From an uncultured Thiogranum sp. (GTDB lineage Bacteria; Pseudomonadota; Gammaproteobacteria; DSM-19610), in the NCBI GenBank assembly GCA_913053655.1, contig CAJXFW010000007.1:1-38259 (forward strand): a stretch of 38,259 nt of DNA, written 5' to 3'. Of the stretch, positions 32,220 through 38,259 are shown piece after piece; position 1 is the stretch's first letter; each line of letters begins with the position of its first letter. The notes beneath the pieces are model-generated. The model saw only the letters and a program-made list of their open reading frames with translations, had not been told where the DNA came from and did no database searches. A program made the translations under genes and the position numbers.

Positions 32220-34934
32220 ATGGCAGCCGATAACACCTCTCCTCTTATCCTGGTTGACGGGTCGTCCTACCTTTACCGGGCATTTCACGCCTTACCGGAG
32301 TTAACCAGTTCCAGCGGCCAGCAGACCGGCGCCGTGTACGGTGTGCTGAACATGTTGCGCAAGCTGGTTGACAGCTACCGGCCGCAGTATATGGCTGTGG
32401 TGTTCGATGCCAGAGGCAAAACCTTCCGCGACGATATTTATCCGGACTACAAGGCTAACCGGCCGCCGATGCCACCGGAATTATCCTCCCAGGTAGAGCC
32501 GCTGCTGGAACTGGTGCGTGCTATGGGCTACCCGTTGTTGCAGGTTCCGCGGGTGGAAGCAGATGACGTCATAGGCACGCTGGCCTTGCAAGCCGACGAG
32601 GCGGGTTGGCATACCGTCATTTCGACTGGCGACAAGGACCTTGCACAGCTGGTCAATGACCGGGTCTCGTTGATCAACACCATGAACAACAGCCGGCTTG
32701 ACGAACAGGGCGTGGTAGAAAAATTTGGTGTAAAACCCGAACAGATTATTGATTACCTGGCACTGATGGGGGACGCCTCGGATAATATTCCCGGGATTCC
32801 CAAAGTCGGTCCGAAAACGGCAGCCAGGTGGCTGAGCGAATATGGAACACTGGACCAGCTGGTTGCGCACGCTGCGGAGATCAAGGGAAAGGTGGGTGAT
32901 AACCTGCGCACAAATCTGGACCAGCTGGCCTTGTCCAAAGATCTCGCCACCATTCGTTGTGATGTGAAGCTCGATAAAACACTGGGCGACCTGTCGCTGC
33001 GTCCACCACAACATGATGTACTGCGCGACTGGTTTAAACGCCTTGAATTCAACAACTGGCTGAAGCAGCTGGATGGCGATACAGCGCCAACGCAGGAAGA
33101 AGCGGATGCACCCCCTGCCGGGTTCAAAAGCGACTACCAGACTATACTGACCCAGCAGGCGTTCGATGACTGGCTGCAGCGCCTGCAGCAGGCGGAATTG
33201 TTCGGGTTCGATACCGAGACCACCAGTCTTGACTATATGCAGGCCAGGATCGTGGGATTGTCATTTGCGATCGAACCGGGCGAGGCCGCTTATCTGCCCG
33301 TGGCACACGATTACCCGGGGGCGCCGGATCAGCTGGATCGCGACCGGGTGCTGGAGCAGCTTAAACCGCTGCTTGAAAATCCGCGCCGAACAAAGATAGG
33401 GCATCACCTGAAATATGACCGCAACGTGCTGCTCAACCACGGTATCCGGTTGCAGGGCATTGCCTATGATTCGATGCTGGAGTCCTACCTGCTGGACAGT
33501 ACCGCCAGCCGTCATGATCTGGATTCGTTATGCCGGAAATATCTCGCCCATACCAACACCAAATTTGAAGAAGTTGCCGGCAAGGGCAAGAAACAGCTGA
33601 CCTTCAACCAGGTTCCACTGGAAACAGCAGCACCTTATGCAGCCGAAGACGCCGACATGACCCTGCGCCTGCACCGGCTGTTCTGGCCACGCTTGTGCAA
33701 AGAGGAAAAGCTCAAAGCGTTGTTTGAAGATCTGGAGCGTCCACTACTCACGGTGCTGGCCGACATCGAGCGCACGGGTGTTAAGGTCGATGTATCGATG
33801 CTCGGACAGCAAAGCCGGGAATTGGCAGAGCGTATGCTGGAAGTGGAGGGTGAGGCGCATCAGCTGGCAGGTGAGCCATTCAACATGGCATCGCCCAAAC
33901 AGGTACAGGCGATCCTGTTTGACAAGCTGGGGCTGCCCTCGCTCGCCAAGACCCCGAAGGGAACGCCATCGACGGCGGAACCGGTATTGCAGGAGCTGGC
34001 GCTGGATTATCCGCTGCCGAAACTGATTCTGGAATACCGCTCGCTCAGTAAACTTAAATCAACCTACACCGACAAGCTGCCGGGACAGATAAATCCTGAC
34101 ACCGGACGGATACACACTTCGTATCATCAGGCCGTTGCCGCGACCGGGCGTTTGTCTTCGTCCGATCCCAATTTACAGAATATCCCTGTTCGCAGCGCAG
34201 AGGGGCGGCGTATCCGGCAAGCATTTATTGCCGAGTCCGGATTCGAGATGCTGGCGGCCGATTATTCCCAGATCGAATTACGCATCATGGCACACTTGTC
34301 CGGCGATGCCGGGTTGCTGGCGGCCTTTGCGGGTGGCGAAGATATACACCGGGCTACGGCAGCCGAAGTGTTTGCTATAGCACCCGACCAGGTGAGTACA
34401 GATCAGCGGCGCTCGGCCAAGGCCATAAACTTTGGTCTGATCTATGGCATGTCGGCCTTTGGACTGGCCAAACAGCTGGGTATCCAGCGCGCTCACGCGC
34501 AGGAGTACGTGGACCTGTATTTCCAGCGCTATCCCGGCGTGAAGGCCTACATGGACAAGACCCGAGAGCTGGCGCGCGACCAGGGCTACGTGGAAACACT
34601 GTTTGGCCGACGTTTGTATCTGCCCGATATCGGGGCTCGTAATGCGGTGCGTCGCCAGGCCGCGGAACGCACCGCAATTAATGCACCCATGCAGGGAACT
34701 GCGGCAGACATCATCAAAAAAGCCATGCTTTCTGTGCATGAATGGAATAAATCCAGGGCGGAAGACGTTAACATGGTTATGCAGGTACACGACGAACTGG
34801 TTTTTGAAGTGTCAGTGTCAAAATGTCAGGTGATTGCGGAAGAAATCCGGGCATTGATGGAGTCCGCAGCGGAGTTAGCGGTGCCACTGGTAGTGGATAT
34901 CGGTCATGGCGCCAACTGGGATGAAGCACACTGA
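32220..34934 (+). CDS. polA: DNA polymerase I
   Basis: 904 residues (E. coli 928) with all three domains. The 5'-3' exonuclease (about 1-290) starts LILVDGSSYLYRAFHALP and has GDKDLAQLV and GPKTAARWL. The 3'-5' proofreading domain keeps its acidic residues (Asp331 and Glu333 in FGFDTETTSLD). The polymerase domain has motif A LAADYSQIELR (Asp681), motif B RRSAKAINFGLIYGMSAFGL and motif C VMQVHDELVFEV (Asp858). It fills gaps in Okazaki-fragment maturation and repair. The structured intergenic RNA and engB follow, as in Pseudomonas and E. coli. Confidence 0.98.
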   Translation: MAADNTSPLILVDGSSYLYRAFHALPELTSSSGQQTGAVYGVLNMLRKLVDSYRPQYMAVVFDARGKTFRDDIYPDYKANRPPMPPELSSQVEPLLELVRAMGYPLLQVPRVEADDVIGTLALQADEAGWHTVISTGDKDLAQLVNDRVSLINTMNNSRLDEQGVVEKFGVKPEQIIDYLALMGDASDNIPGIPKVGPKTAARWLSEYGTLDQLVAHAAEIKGKVGDNLRTNLDQLALSKDLATIRCDVKLDKTLGDLSLRPPQHDVLRDWFKRLEFNNWLKQLDGDTAPTQEEADAPPAGFKSDYQTILTQQAFDDWLQRLQQAELFGFDTETTSLDYMQARIVGLSFAIEPGEAAYLPVAHDYPGAPDQLDRDRVLEQLKPLLENPRRTKIGHHLKYDRNVLLNHGIRLQGIAYDSMLESYLLDSTASRHDLDSLCRKYLAHTNTKFEEVAGKGKKQLTFNQVPLETAAPYAAEDADMTLRLHRLFWPRLCKEEKLKALFEDLERPLLTVLADIERTGVKVDVSMLGQQSRELAERMLEVEGEAHQLAGEPFNMASPKQVQAILFDKLGLPSLAKTPKGTPSTAEPVLQELALDYPLPKLILEYRSLSKLKSTYTDKLPGQINPDTGRIHTSYHQAVAATGRLSSSDPNLQNIPVRSAEGRRIRQAFIAESGFEMLAADYSQIELRIMAHLSGDAGLLAAFAGGEDIHRATAAEVFAIAPDQVSTDQRRSAKAINFGLIYGMSAFGLAKQLGIQRAHAQEYVDLYFQRYPGVKAYMDKTRELARDQGYVETLFGRRLYLPDIGARNAVRRQAAERTAINAPMQGTAADIIKKAMLSVHEWNKSRAEDVNMVMQVHDELVFEVSVSKCQVIAEEIRALMESAAELAVPLVVDIGHGANWDEAH

Positions 34935-35159
34935 ACGCCTGTCGGTAGATTGCTGCATTTATTTCAGTTAGTGGGCGAGGAACCAATCGCTGGAAGTCGT
35001 TGTCGGTATGAGTAAGGCTGGATTTTTATTGTTAACACATGTTTGCTAGAAAAATGCTAAAAGTGAACTATAGTAATAGGTATTAAAGCGTGAGCAATCT
35101 GTTGGCTAGTGGCGAGGTGAATATTTATTAAGTGACTATTCACACATACTATACATTAT

Positions 35160-35305
35160 GTATGTGATTTAATGCCATGGAGAGCGTTGCAGCTTTAACG
35201 CTCCCGTTCGCTAACCAGCGGAGCGGGAATTCCTCCAACCCGGTTTCCCCAAGCCGGGTATTCTTGACCCCGGTGCTTCCCCCCTTGCATTCCGGGGTTT
35301 TTTTT
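35160..35305 (+). ncRNA. Candidate small RNA between polA and engB (Spot 42/ErsA position)
   Basis: The polA-engB gap (34935-35306) holds no gene but ends in four consecutive stem-loops: GAGCGTT-8 nt-AACGCTC (35182-35203); a longer imperfect stem CCCGTTCGCT against AGCGGAGCGGG (35203-35225); ACCCGG-10 nt-CCGGGT (35238-35259); and a terminator (35267-35305). Upstream, CACATAC and GTATGTG (35143-35149, 35160-35166) are inverted around an AT-rich core with -10-like TACTAT/TATACA. Spot 42 in E. coli and ErsA in Pseudomonas aeruginosa are encoded in this gap. The 5' end is uncertain by tens of bases, and I cannot show sequence homology. Confidence 0.55.
35267..35305 (+). terminator. Rho-independent terminator
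   Basis: ACCCCGG (35267-35273) pairs with CCGGGGT (35292-35298), with a TGC/GCA extension inside, followed by eight T (35298-35305). It ends the candidate small RNA and abuts the convergent engB stop at 35307. Confidence 0.85.
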
Positions 35306-35306
35306 G

Positions 35307-35906
35307 TCAAAAATTTGATAACCAGCTATTCAATACTGCTCTGGCTTCATCGACCCCGGTTTTCTTCAGCGCCGAAAAAAGCTGCACACTGGCCTGTGGG
35401 TGAAACTCCGGTAGACGTTTGCGTACCGCCAGCAGACCGCTGCTGGCAGGACCACGTTTCAGTTTGTCAGATTTGGTGAGTAGTATATGGGTCGCCAGGC
35501 CGCCGTCAGCACACCACATCAGCATCTGCCGGTCATAGTTGTTCAGGGGGTGGCGGCAGTCCATCAGCAGGATCAGGCCGCGTAGCGACTGTCTGGTCTG
35601 CAGGTACTCGGTCAGGCTGCGCTGCCATTTTTCTTTCATGGCCACTGGCACCCTGGCATAACCATAACCGGGCAAGTCCACCAGGCGCATGGTATCGCCG
35701 AGATCAAAAAAGTTAATTTGTTGAGTGCGCCCGGGGGTCTTACTGGTGCGAGCCAGCGCCCGCTGTCCTGAAATTACGTTCAGGGCGCTGGATTTTCCGG
35801 CGTTGGAGCGCCCCGCGAAGGCGACTTCAGCGCCCTCGTCGGGTGGCGCCAGGTGCGTTTCGGGTACGCTGGTAAGAAAGACTGCACGACGGAAATCGAT
35901 ACTCAT
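35307..35906 (-). CDS. engB: Ribosome biogenesis GTP-binding protein EngB (YihA/YsxC)
   Basis: GTPase needed for assembly of the large ribosomal subunit. The 199-residue product has the P-loop [12 protein letters not shown] (residues 32-43), the switch region [29 protein letters not shown] and the base-specificity TKSDKL. Length and motif order match YihA/YsxC. Convergent with the candidate small RNA, whose terminator sits 2 bp from this stop, and divergent from the cytochrome c4 gene. Confidence 0.96.
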   Translation of the reverse strand: MSIDFRRAVFLTSVPETHLAPPDEGAEVAFAGRSNAGKSSALNVISGQRALARTSKTPGRTQQINFFDLGDTMRLVDLPGYGYARVPVAMKEKWQRSLTEYLQTRQSLRGLILLMDCRHPLNNYDRQMLMWCADGGLATHILLTKSDKLKRGPASSGLLAVRKRLPEFHPQASVQLFSALKKTGVDEARAVLNSWLSNF

Positions 35907-35942
35907 CGGCCTATTTTCTCACAGTTTTCACCGCAGTTTTTG

Positions 35943-35971
35943 TTGACCGGCCGGAAGTCCACTGGTATACA
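35943..35971 (+). promoter_or_regulatory. Sigma-70 promoter of the cytochrome c4 gene
   Basis: TTGACC (35943-35948) and TATACA (35966-35971) are 17 bp apart, and TG one base before the -10 gives an extended -10. The predicted leader is about 70 nt. Confidence 0.6.
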
Positions 35972-36049
35972 GGTGTGCTAATTTTCGGGTGGCAGTTCAT
36001 TAGTAGGTCGGAATTGTCGGTGCAGCTTTTTTTTGGAGATAGAATCAGT

Positions 36050-36658
36050 ATGGGCAAGTGGCTTGTTTTTACAACAGTAATTTCGTTAATTACCAGTGTT
36101 TCCCCGGCCTGGGCCGGTGGTGATGTGGCCTCCGGCAAGGTGAAATCAGCGGCTTGTGCCGGCTGTCACGGTGCGGACGGCAATAGTGTCAACCCGGATT
36201 GGCCCAAGCTGGCGGGTCAGGGTGAAAACTACCTTGACAAGCAGTTGCAGGATTTCAAGAGCGGAGCACGCAAGAACGCCACTATGGCGCCAATGGTGGC
36301 GGCCCTGACCGGGCAGGACATGGCGGATCTGTCTGCCTTTTTTTCGAGCCAGACGAGGCAGGTTGGCAGCGCCGACGAAAAACTCGTCGAGCTGGGCCAG
36401 AAGATCTACCGCGGCGGCAATCCTGCCAGTGGTGTTTCGGCCTGTAGCGGTTGCCATTCTCCCAACGGCGCAGGAAACCCCGCGGCCAGTTTTCCTGCGC
36501 TTAGCGGCCAGCATGCCAAGTACGTCGAAACCCAGCTGAATGCTTTCAAGTCAGGCGAGCGCAGCAACGATCCCGGTAAGATGATGCGCGCCATCGCCGA
36601 CAGGATGACCGAGAAGGAAATCAAGGCGGTAGCGTCTTATATGCAGGGCCTGCACTGA
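36050..36658 (+). CDS. Di-haem cytochrome c4
   Basis: Periplasmic electron carrier between the bc1 complex and terminal oxidases. From the ATG at 36050 (GGAGA upstream) the product is 202 residues with a signal peptide (KWLVFTTVISLITSVSPAWA). There are two haem c sites: CAGCH at 36-40 and CSGCH at 132-136, each in the usual phrase (GADGNSVNPDWPKLAGQGENY and SPNGAGNPAASFPALSGQHAKY), showing the internal duplication of class I c4 cytochromes. Later methionines (ATMAPMVAALT; GKMMRAIA) are the axial ligands. The upstream frame to 35975 is non-coding. It lies beside dsbA, as in Pseudomonas. Confidence 0.93.
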   Translation: MGKWLVFTTVISLITSVSPAWAGGDVASGKVKSAACAGCHGADGNSVNPDWPKLAGQGENYLDKQLQDFKSGARKNATMAPMVAALTGQDMADLSAFFSSQTRQVGSADEKLVELGQKIYRGGNPASGVSACSGCHSPNGAGNPAASFPALSGQHAKYVETQLNAFKSGERSNDPGKMMRAIADRMTEKEIKAVASYMQGLH

Positions 36659-36681
36659 GCAGCGTTGCACTGTTACCCGGC

Positions 36682-36706
36682 AAGGCGGCCTTTGGCCGCC
36701 TTTTTT
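36682..36706 (+). terminator. Rho-independent terminator of the cytochrome c4 gene
   Basis: AAGGCGGCC-TTT-GGCCGCCTT is a perfect 9-bp stem with a 3-nt loop followed by further T, 23 nt after the cytochrome stop. It separates this unit from dsbA. Confidence 0.92.
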
Positions 36707-36798
36707 ATCCAGTGAACTATTGTACCGCTTTTCTGTCTCACTAGTCTCCGGTGGGGGGCGCAACAGGACGGTTTCACAATTTTAGCGCCACCTTGTTC

Positions 36799-36889
36799 TA
36801 TAATGCCTCCTTCCGGATGTGTCCCGGGGGGACAGATCCAGTATAACCACCAGGTTTTTAATTTATCGGGCTACCCGTAACCCCCCGGG
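36799..36889 (+). promoter_or_regulatory. dsbA -10 box and structured leader
   Basis: TATAAT at 36799-36804 is a perfect -10; TTCACA (36773-36778) is 20 bp upstream, longer than ideal. The leader would be about 113 nt. CCCGGGGGG (36823-36831) and CCCCCCGGG (36881-36889) are exact complements 49 nt apart and enclose CGGG-CTA-CCCG (36867-36877). The first strand can instead fold locally as TGTCC-CGGGG-GGACA, so two folds compete. Confidence 0.5.
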
Positions 36890-36923
36890 GGTCTGGTGAA
36901 ACATGGGAGATTGGAGAATTCGA

Positions 36924-37568
36924 ATGAAGAGAGTATTCATATCATTGCTGTTGCTGTTGCTGATGCCTTTTGCTCATGCCGGTTTTGAGGAGGGTGTTCA
37001 ATACAAGACGATTCAAAACGCCCAGCCGACTGCGAATGCAGACAAAATAGAAGTGCTGGAACTTTTCTGGTATGGATGCCCGCACTGCTACCACCTGGAG
37101 CCCGAGCTTGATGCCTGGCTTAAAAACAAGCCGGGCGACGTTGACTTCGTCCGTTTGCCGGCGGTACTGGGTCCCAGCTGGGAACTGCATGCACGTGCAT
37201 TCTATATCGCTGAGCTGCTTGGTATCTCTGACAAGATACATAAACCCCTGTTTGACCGGATTCACAAAGAAAAGAAACCGGTCCGAAATGTGCGGCAGCT
37301 GAGAGAATTCTTTGAAGAGCAGGGTGTTTCTGCGCAGGAATTCGACGATACATACAAGTCCTTTGCCGTTATCACCAAAACCAATCGCGCCAAACAGGCT
37401 GCCAGCCAGTACGGTATTAAAGGTGTCCCGACGATGGTGGTTAACGGGAAATACCGCACTTCCGCAAGCATGGCGGGTAGCAACAAGAAAATGCTGGAAG
37501 TTGTCGATTTTCTGGTCGAGAAGGAACGTGCGGCAGCGGGTAAAAAAGCACAGGCAACAACACAGTAA
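36924..37568 (+). CDS. dsbA: Thiol:disulfide interchange protein DsbA
   Basis: Periplasmic oxidase that gives disulfide bonds to secreted proteins and is re-oxidised by DsbB. The 214-residue product begins at the ATG at 36924 (GGAG 8 nt upstream); an earlier ATG at 36903 would spoil the signal peptide. The signal is KRVFISLLLLLLMPFAHA, cleaved before GF. The active site is Cys52-Pro-His-Cys55 in FWYGCPHCYHLEP, the usual DsbA dipeptide. The cis-proline loop is in GIKGVPTMVVNGKY. The C-terminal tail is Lys/Ala/Gln-rich and probably disordered. Confidence 0.96.
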   Translation: MKRVFISLLLLLLMPFAHAGFEEGVQYKTIQNAQPTANADKIEVLELFWYGCPHCYHLEPELDAWLKNKPGDVDFVRLPAVLGPSWELHARAFYIAELLGISDKIHKPLFDRIHKEKKPVRNVRQLREFFEEQGVSAQEFDDTYKSFAVITKTNRAKQAASQYGIKGVPTMVVNGKYRTSASMAGSNKKMLEVVDFLVEKERAAAGKKAQATTQ

Positions 37569-37762
37569 GCAAACTGCGCACGCACCATTCATGGCAGATG
37601 TCTGCGGCCCTTTGACAGGCCACGCCGGGCCAATTACAGAGTATACTTAAGGAAGCGCCGACGCAGCCGACGCTTAGTATTATCAACTGCCCGGTTGATT
37701 ACAGCGAGAAACCTGAATTGACGGAGCAGCCGAGGAACCTGGTCTGCCCGATATGAGCAAAA

Positions 37763-38259
37763 ATGCCAAAAACAGCGAATGCCAAGCAGCTCCCGCATGC
37801 GCACAACCGCACGTTGCGCCTGCTTAGCTATAATATACAAATCGGTATCAAGACCCGGCGCTATGGCCAGTACCTGACGCATAGCTGGAAACACGTAATC
37901 CATCATCCGCAGCGTTTCGACAATCTGGACCGTATCGCGCAACTGATGAGCGAATACGACGTGGTAGGCGTGCAGGAAGCCGATGCCGGCAGTGCGCGTA
38001 GCGGTTTCGTAAATATTACCCAGTACCTGGCCGCCAGCGCCGGCTTCCCCTTCTGGGACGACCAGACCAATCGGCGCATCGGTCGTTTTGCGCAACATAG
38101 CCTGGGTGTGTTGAGTCGCTACAAGCCCAGCGGTATTACCGAACACAAGCTGCCGGGGCGTATCCCCGGCCGTGGTGCCATGGCCGTGCGCTTTGGCGAC
38201 GGTACCGAATCACTGGTGGTGCTGATTGTACACCTGGCGCTGAGCCGGCGTGGCCGCAT
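37763..38259 (+). CDS. Endonuclease/exonuclease/phosphatase family protein (partial, runs off the end)
   Basis: From the ATG at 37763 the frame stays open to the last base, giving 165 residues. It reads LRLLSYNIQIGIKTRRYGQY, then VVGVQEADAGSARSGFVNIT and HSLGVLSRY, and finally VVLIVHLALSRRGR. SYNIQ, the VQEAD glutamate and the VHL segment are the first motifs of the EEP superfamily (metal-dependent phosphodiesterases); the catalytic C-terminal motifs lie outside. The substrate is not predictable. Its place behind dsbA matches the Pseudomonas gene order as I recall it. The 190-bp gap before it shows no clear promoter. Confidence 0.85.
   Translation, partial: MPKTANAKQLPHAHNRTLRLLSYNIQIGIKTRRYGQYLTHSWKHVIHHPQRFDNLDRIAQLMSEYDVVGVQEADAGSARSGFVNITQYLAASAGFPFWDDQTNRRIGRFAQHSLGVLSRYKPSGITEHKLPGRIPGRGAMAVRFGDGTESLVVLIVHLALSRRGR

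Noticed and set aside
34278-34790. 170-codon minus-strand frame inside polA
   Set aside because: It covers the conserved polymerase motifs on the other strand and shows no family features of its own.
37612-37647. TTGACA and TATACT ahead of the last gene as a promoter
   Set aside because: The boxes are 24 bp apart, too far for a sigma-70 promoter.

Overview
The window is a chromosomal segment of a gammaproteobacterium. The evidence is a gamma-type F1Fo ATP synthase operon running into glmU and glmS, RsmJ, LplT and YcgN family proteins, and the order polA - engB - cytochrome c4 - dsbA - endonuclease/exonuclease/phosphatase, which matches the Pseudomonas arrangement as I know it. A lineage near the Chromatiales/Ectothiorhodospiraceae is my guess; no marker here proves it. 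No tRNA, rRNA, CRISPR array or recognisable transposase/integrase was found.

Layout. 1-5487 (+): the end of atpF, then atpH-A-G-D-C and a SlyD-like FKBP isomerase only 12 nt behind atpC. 5670-8916 (+): glmU and glmS, the two enzymes leading to UDP-GlcNAc. 8917-13205: an accessory region directly behind glmS, the position of the Tn7 target site. It holds a minus-strand three-gene cassette (TIGR04255-family protein, HTH protein, and a third gene broken by an internal deletion) and a plus-strand Fic protein gene with strong operator palindromes. 13239-16889: two unknown plus-strand genes, then minus-strand lplT, ycgN-type gene and rsmJ.

16880-20116: an insertion. A 140-bp block covering the rsmJ start and the 3' end of a SpoIIE-type phosphatase gene is present twice, 3097 bp apart. 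Between the copies lie a HTH regulator with its own operator, a 53-bp perfect palindrome made of three evenly spaced sub-palindromes, an AbiE-like regulator/nucleotidyltransferase pair, and an inverted-repeat element. The insertion left both flanking host genes intact. I regard this as the most interesting part of the window.

20018-24386: SpoIIE-type phosphatase (-), uvrD (+) and nhaA (-). 24406-31378: a large membrane-bound PAS-GGDEF-EAL protein (-), a TRAP transporter split across both strands (dctP +; dctM and dctQ -) with a stand-alone CheY-like receiver between the halves, and a DUF2782 protein. dctQ has no usable canonical start codon in the sequence given. 31405-38259: LOG-family protein (-), polA (+), a strongly structured intergenic RNA candidate at the position of Spot 42/ErsA, engB (-), cytochrome c4 (+), dsbA (+) with a structured leader, and a truncated endonuclease/exonuclease/phosphatase gene running off the end.

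Most of the window is housekeeping: energy conversion, cell-wall precursors, DNA replication and repair, periplasmic disulfide formation, ion and solute transport. The two accessory blocks are regulator-rich, and each carries operator-like palindromes, as expected for self-regulated toxin-antitoxin or defence cassettes. Those functions are inferred, not shown.
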